Below are positions 1-11,954 of a DNA stretch of 64,000 nt, one piece after another. The stretch spans positions 54,608,564-54,672,563 of the forward strand of contig OZ023211.1 of the NCBI GenBank assembly GCA_963995525.1, in the 5' to 3' direction. The notes under the pieces are model-generated. The model had not been told where the DNA came from. It saw only the letters and a list, made by a program, of their open reading frames with translations, and did not search any database. Made by a program: the position numbers and the translations under genes. The stretch comes from Escarpia spicata (taxonomy: Eukaryota > Annelida > Polychaeta > Sabellida > Siboglinidae). Position 1 is the stretch's first letter, and the number at the start of each line of letters is the position of its first letter.

Positions 1-317
1 GTAGCGACATAAACATAGGAAAACATTTAGAACTATTTGCCGAAGGTGTGGGCATAGCCCGCTAAATATGCTGCTGCATTCAACATAGGTTGTTGTAATC
101 TTATTGGGTTTCCTTCTTGTTGCAAGCAGTAAGCGACATGGCTAAGGATCAAGCTATCAAACTAACCCCAAAACCATGTAAATGGACTTCCACTTTTTGA
201 ACTCTTAAGTCCTTTCTAATTACAACTTCGTGTTATTTTTTGATCACGTATCCACGCGCAGGTGGCGCGGGCGTATGCACTGTTCTCACGGGTGGTACGA
301 CCAGCGAAGTCAGTCGC

Positions 318-447
318 AATAATTGCAGCGTGGCTTGATGCTTCCCAAAGAAGTCGAAATGGTGTTCGATTCAACAGGTCTGCCAGAGAGTGAAGTGTAC
401 AGCGCTTTAAGCAGTCCTGGTGACTAGATACAGCACTATACATATGA
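318..447 (+). repeat. SINE 3' portion (same family as 16296-16568)
   Basis: This stretch matches the 3' half of the tRNA-headed SINE at 16296-16568 read on the other strand: the ATGGTGTTCGATT block, the tract around 385-405 and the terminal CAGTCCTGG...GATACAGC segment occur in the same order. The tRNA head is not recognisable upstream, so it is a truncated copy. It makes no protein. Confidence 0.65.
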
Positions 448-1654
448 ACTTACAACTGATTCAGCTAAAGTCCGCACATTGCGTAGGATATAGATCTGTC
501 GTGGGTGGAGTAGTCAAGCTACTGCCCCTGGCTTTCGAGGATATGATCACGTGAACATAACAATTTCATTAGCGTTTTACTGTTTTCATATCATGTTTGC
601 TCAGTGGCAAGTAGATTGTGTATGAAGACGATCTTGAACTCCAGGTCGGTCAACGAGGTAGACCATGCCACCCACCAACTAACATTTCCTTTAGTTGGTC
701 TTGCTGATTATGTTTCAAAATGTCAGCATCTACACGCTTACAATTATTGCTAAAAAGCACACTAACATTACATTTCTATGTGTAGTGTGTTTGACGCACA
801 ACACTGATTGGACAAAAGTGTAACTTTGCTCATATTTTAAGCAGTATATTAATTTTGACCAACTCTCATGCAAATAACCGCCAAACATGTAATGTGTTTT
901 CAAAACCATCTTTTAAAAATCAATTTTCACGATTATCTGTAGCTGAACATCAATCATGACGTTTTGCAATCAATTTAGGAAGACTATATTTGTGTTGACT
1001 AAAATTAAACAGGTATCGGTAAATTTATGTTTAAAACATTGTGGTTTATTATAACACTTTTGGGCCGACAAAATGTTAGAATTATCATTTATAGTTTTGT
1101 ATTATATACTAATTTTAAAACATTTATGTTAAAAACATTATGGTTTATTAAAACACTTTTAGGCCATCAAAATGTTAGAATTATCATGTATAGTTTTTAT
1201 TATATACTCATTTTGTGAGTAAAAGGAATGTCATTTTATTTTTCTCTGACAATTGATTTTACAATGGCTAACATGAATATAGAAATAACAGTTTGCAATT
1301 TAATAATTTTAATTGTAAACGGCGAAGAACAATACAACAGATATGCATAGACTACTGGCCTGTTCCATACATACAATTAAACAAGCGCAGACAATATTCA
1401 CCAACCTGACAGCGAATGTTGGTTTTCGAAACGTGTCTGTGCTAAGGGCTCGCTACTGCCCGAATGCTGACGACGAGTGCAAGACTTGTTGACTCTAACA
1501 GGTGGGCCAGTGGACAAACGTCGCCAGAAATTCACCAGTAATGTGCAGCGTGGCCATTCAGCGCAGTTGTTTATGAAATGCAGGTGTTTTTCTTTATTTA
1601 CCCACACCCCAAATATACGATTGAGTGTATAGTTATGTCTTGCCAATCACTCAC
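448..1654. other. AT-rich stretch, no gene seen
   Basis: No coding-like reading frame or RNA gene is visible. The only structure is a diverged two-copy tandem duplication of about 100 bp at 1020-1215, seen as two copies of GGTTTATTA...ACACTTTT followed by AAAATGTTAGAATTATCAT. Confidence 0.5.
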
Positions 1655-2036
1655 AGAACCAATGGTTAGTATTCGAACTTTGGACAAGTTCGTTCACTCT
1701 ACGTTGCTCCAGTTCACTCAGCTGTATGAATGAGTACCTGTCTACAGACAGTGATGAATAGTCTTTGCGCATTGATTGAGCGTGGCTGGATGTTTTCCAG
1801 AGACATAAGATAAGATAACATATTTTATTATGCCTTTACAGGTAATTTGGTGTACACTTCATGGGCAATTCGATACAAAACATCATATACACAAATAATA
1901 ATTTATTTAATATTGTCTCAGTCAGATTATCCCAAGAGTTAATGAGATGGTGTTCGATTGAGCAGGTCTGCCAGGGAGTAAAATGTAATGCACTTTGAGC
2001 TGTCCTAAGGACTGGATACCGCGTTATATATGAACT
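1655..2036 (+). repeat. SINE copy interrupted by a 140-bp insert
   Basis: A degenerate B box (around TATTCGAACTTTGG) is followed by the SINE body, TTCACTCTACGTTGC...TGTATGAATGAGTACCTG. The SINE resumes at 1945 with ATGGTGTTCGATT and ends in GTCCTAAGGACTGGATAC. The roughly 140 bp in between (about 1802-1944) are absent from the copies at 318, 16296 and 24650, so they are a later insertion here. Confidence 0.65.
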
Positions 2037-3236
2037 TATCTTTTTAGTATTCGGCTTTTATAAACAATATATTTTGTGATTGTCTAAGGTTCTCTCTATT
2101 ACCCAACGCGGCACAAATATATTTTATAGGTCTGCGTTTATCAGTAGGTCGTTCAACTTGCAAGGTTCCGTCATTTATAATCGTATTTTGTAATAAATAC
2201 TTTATTATTAATTTTAATCTAGAATAATCAGAAACTGTGCAGTGCCGATGTTTATCTCCAATCGCGATGTAATGGTTATGTTATATTGTCAACTGTAGTA
2301 GTTATGAGCACGGTTGCTTGGCCGATGTACTGATATACTAGGGCCTCTGACACTGCATCTGTAACTCCACTCCATAGGAACTCCGGAAGTATCTGGATGG
2401 GGTAACCGGAAATTGCACAAGTCACCACTGGTGCCTAATAGGGTCCCTTTATACATGGACTCTAATGCCTAATAGTGAGGGAACGATGGGTAAATTAACT
2501 GGACAGTCAATGGGATCTCCTTATTTCACACATGGCAGTTCACAGCGCTCCTTGTCGACAGCGTCTCTAACACTAACACATTGTCACCTGGTTCTTTTTT
2601 AATTCTAAATTACAGTAAAGTAAGCCACGCCGGCCTTACCAGCCTTAATTTTCGACTATAACTCAAACTGACTTTGAAATGTCAACTCATGCTATGATCA
2701 TTAATTATCACTGGCGTCGGAACGAAATTAATATTAAGCAGGCTGAACACGGAGCTTCGGTTGCAGATTTGTAGCGGTGACGTTCACATTTAAATTTGTT
2801 TTGCCTTGCCTTGGGGGGACGGGGTTGTTGGACATTTCCGCGAATAATCTTGCAACGAACAACAAATGGGAACCTTGGATGTTTTTGATCATTTTCACGA
2901 AATTTTGTCTAAGTTTGTAAAATTTTACTCATAAATACAACTGAAATCATCACCCCGAGCCCCCAGTTTCGACCGATATCAAAGATTATATATGTGTATA
3001 GTTATACCCTGTAGCTCTTGTGACTGGTCGAATGGGTAGTTATACTGGGATTTCCCTTTGATGTTTTATAAATAAATCTGCGAACTTCCACACTTTACAT
3101 AGGATATCTGCCAGGGGTTGTGAAGCTAGTCACCATGACATGATCATCATCAACATTGAATGGGCGGCTAGCCTCGATTACCCAGGCGCCGTGAGGTGGC
3201 AGCACGTTTTCACTCCGCACAACGGCCTGGAACATT
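2037..3236. other. No gene recognised
   Basis: Short broken frames only. A direct repeat of TGCCTAATAG at about 2431 and 2466 is the only local pattern. No recognisable element termini. Confidence 0.4.
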
Positions 3237-4610
3237 AAAGCGATTCTTTGAAAATGTTAATATCTTTGTAATGTACGCAATTATTAAATACTCCTGTTAA
3301 TATGATTATTTCATGTAATTCCATGTCTTTAATTCCTTATAATTATGTTTTGTTAATCACTAATGACCCTAACAATATATCGAAAAATAACTGCACGTAC
3401 GCGCAGTTTCCACTTTGGCCCCATCTTCACGATACATATAAGGCATGCTCATGAATATTCGGGACTATCCGTCAGACTTCGATTAGCTACGCCGAGTTAT
3501 TAGCTGCAAGAAAAACGTCATCAACATGTGTATTTGGATTAGCCACCGTCATGCGAATGAGTCGTGACCGATAAAATTATCAAAACAAAACGTGGACCAG
3601 CTGCTGTTTATGCCACAGGTTCAGCAAAGAAAAGGACACAAATATATGGAATAAACGGAGAATGAACATAGCGACGGATTGATTTAAAAGAAAAAAACAC
3701 CAGCTCTCAACGTCGAAGCCGCCTGTGACAAATTCAATATTGAATCGTGAATTATTGGAAAAATGTACAGCTGTACAATATTAAAATAACATAGGTGGCT
3801 ATGTACTTTTCTATCTATATGGTTTCATTTTAGTTTGAAAAATGTAGATCTATAAAAAGTAACAACATGTTTTATTTTGTATTGGGAGTGCAATAATTAT
3901 TCAATATTATGTCCATCAATTAGAGTAAAAGATGTTAAATTTGTTTCTGTCGAACTTCCGTTTCGATGACAAATAAAATGGTCAATGTATGATGGAAATA
4001 AAGTTATAAAACTTTAAAAGTAACGCATCTTTTAAAACACTGCTTTCATTCACAATTGGTGTATTTAACTCAAGAAGATTCCTAAAGCATTTTGAATGTT
4101 GTGGAACATTTATATTTTATGAATTTTTATAATTATTGTGAAAGCAACTTTGTCGACACCTTTTTATATACTACTCCCAGTATGGATCACTTAACAGAAA
4201 CGTGTACCAAGAAGTTTTGAACAATAGGCTGTAGAACACAATCCAAACACAATGAGCATAAGAAAGCATACATTTTATTATGTACTCCTATTTTGTAACA
4301 TAAAGACGGGTTGCACAAATCAATTTGAAACATGTAGTGATGTACATATTCCCAGCAGAAGCCACATGGAACTAATATGGCAAAACAAAGTCAGACATCT
4401 TCTTCACTACCGTGTCAGTTAACACATCGTCCAATTAATAGCACTGCTATGCATTTTGATACACACATATACCAAATGCACAAATCCATTTGAAACAACT
4501 TCCCAGTAGATATCGCACAGAACAGAATGGGGCAGAACAAAGTCAGGCATCATCTTATGTCAGGTGACCCATTGTCCAATTAATGGAACTGTTGAGTAGA
4601 GCTCTTAAAT
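3237..4610 (+). repeat. Dispersed repeat, copy A (partner at 34694-35800)
   Basis: Copy A aligns with copy B at 34694-35800 from TTAAAGCGATTCTTTG to GGAACTGTTGAGTAGA, with strong conservation in the 250 bp that hold a TATA box and an AATAAA signal. Copy A has about 330 extra bases (about 3757-4094). Both copies contain an internal duplication of about 170 bp ending in GTCCAATTAATGG/AGCACTG. No protein frame is conserved. It could be a solo LTR, a non-autonomous transposon or a non-coding transcript family. Terminal inverted repeats and target duplications were not found. Confidence 0.6.
3437..3655 (+). promoter_or_regulatory. Core-promoter-like block with downstream poly(A) signal in repeat A
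   Basis: TATAAGG at 3437-3443 is followed 30-40 bp later by an initiator-like TCAGAC (3472-3477) and by AATAAA at 3650-3655. Copy B has the same order: TATAAAG 34896, TCAGAC 34931, AATAAA 35110. This is the best conserved part of the repeat pair. The U3-R-like order is compatible with an LTR, but that is inference. Confidence 0.35.
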
Positions 4611-4848
4611 GTCCTCGTTCCATTATGAGTTAACTAATTCAACACTGTGCAGATTAATTCAGTTTAGACATTATATTATGAGATTTATCACCAAGTGTAC
4701 AGCTGGCTAAACGGAAAAGAAATACAAGAGAACCTTGTTATGCTGATTCAGTCAGCCTAAAATCCCAATCCTTTACTTTGGCCAACGTTTAAGTTGCTTC
4801 TACATAATCACCTGTATGCATTGATTAAATACAGTGCACTCTAGATAA

Positions 4849-4960
4849 CTCGAACTCACATAAGTTGATTTTCGCTAAGTTAAGTCAATCTTTGCATCGG
4901 TCCTGGGCAAAAGTCTCAATAAGGGGACCTTCTGATAACTCGTGGCTGCCAACGATTCCG
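4849..4960 (+). repeat. Tigger/pogo-like terminal sequence
   Basis: TACAGTGCACTCTAGATAAC followed by TCGAACTC resembles the termini of Tigger/pogo DNA transposons, which begin CAGT and carry an AACTCGAAC motif. A diverged inverted partner is at 8360-8395. No transposase is recognised between them. Confidence 0.35.
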
Positions 4961-5129
4961 TATTAACGTTCTTTGTTTATGCTCGAGCAGAAACAAAAGA
5001 CTAACTGTAAATAAGCCAGATATAAATACCAAACAAGGACACATTTAACTATAGGAAGTGCAATCGATGTTGCGCGCAACTGTCGGACTGCTAACTAATA
5101 TATGTAGTCGCCAAAGTACCACCAAAGTG

Positions 5130-5212
5130 TACTGATCTTGGTGGATAAGGCAGTAGCGTGTTGAAAAACTATTTTACGGTCCTCGGTTCGAATCCCGTAG
5201 AATACTAAAAAC
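5130..5212 (+). repeat. tRNA-like sequence with B box (SINE head or tRNA pseudogene)
   Basis: GGTTCGAATCC, a perfect pol III B box, sits at about 5191 and is preceded by an A-box-like TGGATAAGGCAG. The stems cannot be folded into a convincing cloverleaf, so this is a SINE head or dead tRNA rather than a working tRNA gene. Confidence 0.4.
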
Positions 5213-6642
5213 TGTTGTTTATGTTCATTTAGTTTAAGATTCATTTGATTTTGTTTAATATTCGAGCACTATTTCGTAATTTTATTTCGTTATCGAAAAC
5301 ACATAATATATAAACATTCTGGGGGACAGACGTGCTAACTGGCAATGAGCAGTGAAAAGGCGGTTCTGAGCCAGACTATCCTCCTAGTGAAGTCATGCAG
5401 CCAGGCGAGAGTCGGTTAAGCGAGATTAATGGGCGGTCACAATCATCTGGTTGATTACTGTGGTGCACTTTAGGGATTTGTGTGGGAGTAGGAAAATCAT
5501 TACAGAAAAAAATACCTAGACAGTCGAGAGGACAAATTCAGACCAATGGAAGACATCTACACTAACAATAAGTAGAAAACAAAAATGTATCAAATAATAA
5601 TCGAACAATATAAATAAAAAATTTAAATAAATAAAAATTAATATAAATAAATCCATACCCCTACCTACTCTATCTAACTATGAAGGATCTAGGTTTGTGG
5701 CACCCTTGACTTAAACTAGTTAAAAGTGTCAAGAGTACTACCAGTTGCCACCACTGTCTTGTGAGGATGGTGTTAATGTTTATTGATCTCTATAGTGCTG
5801 TATTTGCTGTAGACTCACACCAACATTCACTGGCAGGCAGTGTAGCCTAGGAATTCATAATTGTGTCTACACAGTTCTCAATCTCACATTCACAGGAACA
5901 TATTTCTCAATCAGTTTCCCTACACTATTACTCAATGCTTGCTGTCACTTGTCTTCAATAAATATGCCCAATGGCATGCTGTTGAGAAGAGCTTTGAATA
6001 ATTGTGACAGTTGGAACAACCTGTATCCATGTGTTGGCAAGGGGTTGATGTTTGATGGATGACGAAGGTAAAAACTATTGTGGCTTCTTGTTTACTTTGG
6101 TGTGTTGTCAGTTTCAGATTTAGATCTCCTCCATCATTTAGTGCCCAAACATACTGGATTCTGTCTTTGTACAGGGAACTCTTACATTGGTGATTCTTGG
6201 TAATGCGAAAGAAATTTAGCTAATGGCAAAATATTTCATTTGGTTTAAGCAAAATGGAAGAAGGTTTGCCAATTTTGCAGGAAAAAACATAAGTTGTGTC
6301 ATAAAAAACCATAACTATCAAATGGCTACATGAAATAATGTGTTAGCATGTAATCAAGTATACACAACTAACAGTTAGAAACAACATAAACTAATGATCT
6401 GTCCCCTATAGCTGGAAGTAACAGATCACTACTGCTAACCAGTGTAGTAAATGATCACCAGGGTGCACATAGTTAATCAAAAGGGTTTGATAAAACCGAT
6501 GTATAGCGATAGCGGTTTTATCTATTTCTAGTATAATTATATTAAATGCAAGTGGTACAATTTTTTGGAATTTTTTCATTTCTATACTTATAGTTGCTAA
6601 CCACAAATGCCCAATTGTCTTATCCGTCACATGAACTGTTAC
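5213..6642. other. No gene recognised
   Basis: AT-rich, only short frames, no repeat pattern strong enough to name. Confidence 0.4.
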
Positions 6643-6827
6643 CTAGAAAAGGTCCGTCAAGCCGTTAAAAAATGGATTCTGAACATGTTGAGAATTCATA
6701 CATTCAATAATGGGCCATAAAAATGGGACATCAGCATCACTAACGTACATTTTGTTGAAATATGTATCCCACACACGATTTTTATAGTGATACATAGGCA
6801 AACCGCATGCTTGGAGACGGTTGGTAA
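6643..6827 (-). CDS. Exon-like coding stretch, product unrecognised
   Basis: On the minus strand a strong acceptor (TTTTCACTGCAG at 6828-6839) opens a frame of about 60 codons that runs to an in-frame TAG (6643-6645). The TAG is itself the left half of a consensus donor, CTAG|GTAACAG. The peptide is rich in aromatic residues and Asn, with features such as GLPMYHYKNRVWDTYF and DADVPFLWPIIECM. It is unlike the AT-driven junk around it. It could be a terminal exon or an exon damaged by the stop. I do not recognise the family. Confidence 0.35.
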
Positions 6828-7171
6828 CTGCAGTGAAAATAAATCACATTTAAACATGACACCAGTTGCAGTCATATTCCAAAGGAAAAAATGCTATACA
6901 TAATATAAAATCAATCTACAAAATGTTTCAACTGTGTTTAATTTCTAACCATTTATGATTTATTGTGAAACAACTTATTAGTGGCCAAGGTTTGTTCCTA
7001 TTGACAACACTGATCAGTGTCAAACAGAAGATTGACGCACACTGATATTTGTCATAATGTCACCTCAACCAATTCAATAACGGGTTTAATTATTTTTGGG
7101 GAAATGAAAATGGCACTAGAACTGAGTAAGTGGTAATAACTGGTTTTGCCTGGAATGTCAACATAGTGTTT

Positions 7172-7482
7172 TTATACCATCCCGCCGTCAAGAATGTCAT
7201 TAAGGCAGAACATGTATGTTGTCCAATGTCTACAAGTTCTCAGTAGATATTGCACATACATCTCATGCTTGCCCACCCGGGATTCATACCGGAGGTACAG
7301 GTAGTTACGAAAGACATCTTGAAAACAAGCTTTTTGCCCTTAGTAATCACCACCATGGTTAGGGTCCTGTACTTGAATTTGTACTTACCACATTCCCTCT
7401 TTTAAGTGTACATGTCGTAATTAGCATACACGCCCCTTTTAGCAGCATCTCCAATGCCAACCTTGACTATTGAATCCATCAT
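7172..7482 (-). pseudogene. Broken coding stretch, product unrecognised
   Basis: Reading the minus strand from the ATG at 7482, a frame starting MMDSIVKVGIGDAAKRGVY runs with one in-frame TAA (about 7405). It then needs a single frameshift near 7330 to continue into about 50 codons containing QDVFRNYLYLRYESRVGKH and VQYLLRTCRHWTTYMF, ending at the TAA at 7172-7174. The composition is protein-like across both halves. One stop plus one frameshift indicates a decayed gene, possibly related to the exon-like stretch at 6643-6827 on the same strand. Family unknown. Confidence 0.35.
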
Positions 7483-8076
7483 TGTAATTACATTTGTACC
7501 AGTGTCACACTAGATTCAAAGCTGAGTAATAACAAATATTGAACGGTGCACTTAAATTATCAGTGTTCTGGTGTCCTTTTCATATATGTAGACGCATATA
7601 TCATTTATCAGTCAAGTCTGCTGACATGGTTTTACCTTGAATCCTCAGGAGTCAAAGAAAATGGGTGTACAACCCTGTTCACCCCTGTACATTTATTGGA
7701 ACGCAAAATTTGACATATTTTACAGTGTACTGTACGTTTAAAGGGAATAAAAACACCTGTTGCTTGAATTGATATTATATTACATCCTGCTATATATTTC
7801 CATGTCCAACACGCCCAAAAATAAAAAATCAATGAATTAGAAATGTTTTCACATTACCATTATATGCATGATTTGTTTATCCGGAGAATTCATCAATCCA
7901 AATGCAGGGATCAAAGTGTATGTATTAATAAGGTTCCAAAGTATGTATCATTTCTAATAGCTATTGATTTACTCAGTTTGCCCAAGTTGTTTTCTCTATG
8001 TTGTTAGAAAGCTAGTTAGAAAGCTACACAAAAGCCCGTCGGTGGCTTGTGCAATCAGTAAAGTGTAGTGACCTAG

Positions 8077-10149
8077 GCACTGATCAGGATGTCCTCATCA
8101 CAAAACGTCCGTAAGAGGCTTAAATTTATGTTTGTCTAAGTTTTCTCTTTTCACTGTCCCAGAGCCCTGCCTTGATCTTGTAGGATATAAAATAATCCGA
8201 CTTTTCTTAAGTCAAAGGTTCGGTTATGTTGAATATATTTGATCCATGCGCTCATATTTCTTTCATTCGCCTAACTCCATTTTACAAATCAATCATTACT
8301 ACTTAATGTCAAAAGTCTGACCGTTGTTTTGATCTAATAACTAGGAGTAATAGGTTCGTGGAGGTTCGAGTTATCCATGGTCCATTGTAAAGACGTATGG
8401 GGTGGATGTGTGACTTGTTTATACAAGAAAGAATATGGGTTCATTTCAGATATCCAAACCACTTCTATTCTGATAGCACCTCTGATACTGATGACGATCA
8501 GGCTGAGTTAACTACAGAAGACAGTAAAGTTTGGTCATTTTATACGATATTGATATGCTCATAATGTTAGTTTTGTATAAAAGCCCAACTCTTGTTACTG
8601 AAACCACTGTAATGTGACATGGTGACTAGACAGATATTGTGACTGGGACCCAGGCATCTTCTACAATCAGCACACCCTGTGGTTTTTGTAAGTTTCAAAT
8701 TGTGATTTACACTTACTTTCCTTTTATAATTGCATCATAATGTGTGGCAAAGAACTGGGCATCCATAGATGTAAACTGATTTACAAGTTTAGCTATAATT
8801 ACTTAGTAGTGACTTTGATTACTGATTATCAGAGAGATGGAGACTGGACTGCAGACCTCTGTCTCTGAGAGGAATGTCTTAATGAGCGTTGGGAAGATGG
8901 CCACAAGAAATTGTTTGAATGGTATAGAAAGTCTAGTTTAATCATGTTTAGTTTTGTTAAGTATAGTTTGTATAAGTAGTTGTGTTAATACAACATTGAA
9001 TATAAGACATCATATGGGTATTGTGCATGTTGATTAGAATTGAATTAGAACCCCAACGGTTAAGCTTGCAAAAGGCACCCTATACTCACTCGTGATGTTA
9101 CTTGATTCATCACCATTGGGAGGTGGCTGAGAGAGGGCAGCCTGACTATTCCCCAGAGACTGGTGTAATGGGCTAGACACTGTCCCAGACATGTCAACAA
9201 AGCTGGAACACTAGGGCCAATCGCAAATGAAACTGTCAATACTGCCCAGTACACATTATGTTTATTCATTAGGACTGTTCTTCAAGTAATACCTGTTTTT
9301 TATCTGTACAAGCAATCACAAGTCCTGGCCCACTCCTGATTGTGGCCAGTCGTCTTTCTTTGGTTGTTAGTATTTTCTTTTAGTAACCTTTTGTTCATAC
9401 GGGATTAACTTGTGTGACAAGGTACCCTTTTGATACCGCTGCTCTCACCAGGTGTCACCTCTAATTCTGTGCATACTGTTGTGTGCTGGTAAATCCGGTT
9501 TGAGCCAGTAATGCAGTTTAGGCGGAAATCCCTGCCATGTTGTTTTGCGGACAAGAAGTCTTCCGTTGTTTTGATTAATTCACCAGGGGGCGACTGTTGA
9601 AGGGCCAGCCCAGGGCTAGCTGCATCAGGCAGCGGGGTGTCGTTGCCGTTCGCTTACCACACAATAAAACGTACCAGTCGTACACCTACATGTGTGACGT
9701 ATGGTCTGTTTGTGTTCCGCTTCGAACATCACTCGGCGGTCACTACATTTGTATTTGGAACTTTATGTTGTTAAAGACTAGACACTGTTGAGTATCGGTT
9801 GGAGTTTACTTTGTGGTCGTGGAGTGAGACCAAGATTGACTGAGTAATGTTTTGTATTATTTTATTGTATAAACTTGTCTTACAGTGGTCTGGTAGAATG
9901 TGCTCTCCCATTCAGCCCAGTCCACATTAGTTTGGCAGTGTCACATGTATAGACATCATAATAGTGTTCAAGTTGGCTTTCTGTCTTAACACTGTTATTG
10001 TAAAACATTAACTTTTTTATATTTTAAATGCATACCTGGTCATTGATTATTTAGTTAACGAGAATAGTTTTTGGTTTTTTTAATGAACAGTTCTTGCATG
10101 GTGCTTGCAGGTAACACACTCTCCATGCCTCCACCAATACCACCAGCTC
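8077..10149 (+). CDS. Unrecognised multi-exon host gene (partial)
   Basis: Five short exon-like blocks have GT-AG borders and splice phases that fit one another: 8077-8110 (weakest), 8450-8523, 8654-8687, 8833-8921 and 10111-10149. The joined peptide has an acidic Ser/Asp stretch (FYSDSTSDTDDDQ), a neutral stretch (METGLQTSVSERNVLM, GKMATRNCLN) and a Pro-rich end (TLSMPPPIPPA). The donors at 8688 and 10150 are consensus GTAAGT. All four later exons stay open across three intron-phase transitions, which is unlikely by chance. The start and end of the gene are not found and I do not recognise the protein. The last exon unit is duplicated at 10320-10373, where the acceptor and frame are lost. 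Confidence 0.45.
8190..8395 (-). repeat. Tigger/pogo-like terminal sequence, inverted to 4849
   Basis: Read on the minus strand, TACAATGGACCATGGATAAC followed by TCGAACCTCC resembles the motif at 4849 with roughly three quarters identity. It lies in an intron of the putative gene at 8.1-10.1 kb. The spacing (3.5 kb) would suit a Tigger, but the sequence between is not one. Confidence 0.3.
9097..9209 (-). CDS. Ser/Pro-rich exon-like stretch
   Basis: On the minus strand an acceptor (GTGTTCCAG) opens a frame with HQSLGNSQAALSQPPPNGD and ends at a consensus donor (ACGA|GTGAGTAT). The CTGGGGAATAGT core recurs on the minus strand near 50320. It overlaps an intron of the + strand gene, so either it belongs to a nested gene or it is a repeat-derived pseudo-exon. 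Confidence 0.3.
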
Positions 10150-10430
10150 GTAAGTGACACTCTTACATTTAATCAGTATTCTTTATCGACACCTAATGGT
10201 AGCTATATAGGTATGAAATTTTCACATGTGTAATAACTGACTAAACAAATCTCTGCACAAACCTCTCCCAGCACATTCTCTCCCATGGTGATTGAAACTT
10301 ACCATAACAGCAGTTGCATGATATTTATACTGGAGGGACACACTCCCCATGCCTCCAACAATACCACCAGCTCGTAAGTGACACTCTTACATTTAATCAG
10401 TATTCTTTATTGACACCTAATAGTAGCTAT
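10111..10430 (+). repeat. Tandem duplication of a host exon unit (about 225 bp)
   Basis: The Pro-rich exon (10111-10149) with its donor and the following roughly 130 bp of intron recur at 10337-10435. Shared landmarks are ATGCCTCCA, ATACCACCAGCTCGTAAGTG and CACTCTTACATTTAATCAG. In the second copy the acceptor is altered and the frame shifted. The second copy is then split by the fold-back element at 10438-11853 and resumes at 11854. Confidence 0.75.
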
Positions 10431-10437
10431 ACCGGTA

Positions 10438-11853
10438 ATCTTTTACTAAACTGGCCTATATTATTAGGACCTTATGAAAACGGTTTTACCTGCTTTTTTT
10501 ATATGTATGTGTTCGTAATGTAATTCTTAATCACTTCCGGTACAAAGAGGTCAGATATTAAATTTTTAATTGTCTTTTAGAGCAATTTAATCCCGTCGAG
10601 TCGATGTAAACCCGGTGCCATACCGGGGTACCGCATGTACATACGAATTGATAGCATCCCGGGGGCATCAAAACCGCGAAGGCGACTTTCTTGCGATTTT
10701 GCGGATATATCCCCGACCTCAAATCATATCAGATAAACATTTTGAATTATGATTTTTGTTTTTATAAATGGTTAAATAAACAAACGATTCATTCTCTCCG
10801 CTTTTTCTCAGACTTTCGCAAGACGTGCGATGAAGTAAATTCCCACAAGAAACATTACAAATAGTTATAAAATAGCGTTAAAGTAATGAAATAAAAATCG
10901 ACATTATTAAGAGTTATTATAATATGTAATAATATACAATCATTTATTTTTGTGTGTATTTTAATATGCACCTCCTTTATTTAGCCTATATTAACTAATT
11001 AGAATGGCGTTAAAGTAACGAAATATGGCTGAATTAGAAAGTGTATAATGTCTAAGACCTATTTTAAGCTTTATTACAATACGTCATAATATACATGGGC
11101 CATAAAATATAATCTGATCAATTAAATTGAGTAAGTTTCAGTGATAACCTCACACCAAAAAGATGTATTTGACCTCTATGCGTCATAAGAAATATAATCT
11201 GATATTATTTGCATATATTGTCTTAGTTATGCCATAACCTCACCCAAAATAATAATATAATATAAAGTGTAGTTGTTTCAGCTGAGCCTATAATGGGTCT
11301 GACAATAGCATTTAAGCATTCCTCAAGGTGTAGGAGATACATTTTATTAGCGTCAACACAAACAGTTTTCGTTGTCTTTTGTGTTATACATGTGTGTTTT
11401 TTGTGCGTGTTGAATTTTTGACCGAAACCTCCTAAATAACGAAACATTAATACAGATCCTGTTAACACCTTCCGAAAGTCTGAGAAAAAGCGGAGAGAAT
11501 TAATCTTTTGTTTATTTAACCATTTATAAAAACAAAAATCATAATTAAAAATGTTTATCTGATATTATTTGAGGTCGGGGTAATGTCCGCAAAATCGCAA
11601 GAAAGTCGCCTTCGCGGTTTTGATGCCCCGGGATGCTCTCAATTCGCATGTACATGCGGTACCCCGGTATGGCACCGGGTTTACATCGACTCGACGGGAT
11701 TAAATTGCTCTAAAAGACAATAAAAAAAATTATATCTGACCTCTTTGTACCGGAAGTGATTAAGAATTACATTACGAACACATACATATAAAAAAGCAGG
11801 TAAAACCGTTTTCATAAGGTCCTAATAATATAGGCCAGTTAAGTAAACCACCT
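10438..11853. mobile_element. Fold-back DNA transposon with about 380-bp inverted arms
   Basis: The left arm 10438-10818 is the inverted complement of the right arm 11473-11853 over nearly its full length. Shared blocks include AACTGGCCTATATTATTAGG, GTACCGCATGTACAT and CTCCGCTTTTTCTCAGACTTTCG. The central 650 bp are AT-rich with no transposase. Comparison with the neighbouring uninterrupted copy of the host unit (10.2 kb) places the insertion at GGTA, which is present on both sides (10434-10437 and 11854-11857). The duplication is therefore TA or GGTA. This fits a TA-targeting non-autonomous element such as a large Tc1/mariner-type MITE; superfamily not proven. Confidence 0.85.
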
Positions 11854-11954
11854 GGTATGAACACTTTCACATGTGTAATTACTGACTAAGCAAACCTCTG
11901 CACAAACCTCTAGGTAGGGTGGTCGGACAAAAATTTTGTTTCGTAAAAAAAAAT

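Noticed and set aside
3237..4610. LTR retrotransposon with two LTRs (copies A and B)
   Set aside because: The 31 kb between the copies are filled with unrelated genes and repeats, and no TG...CA ends or 5-bp duplications were found.
5130..5212. Functional tRNA gene
   Set aside because: The B box is perfect, but the acceptor and anticodon stems do not pair convincingly.
4849..8395. One complete 3.5-kb Tigger element
   Set aside because: The two ends match only moderately, no CENPB/DDE_1 transposase is visible, and exon-like host sequence lies inside.
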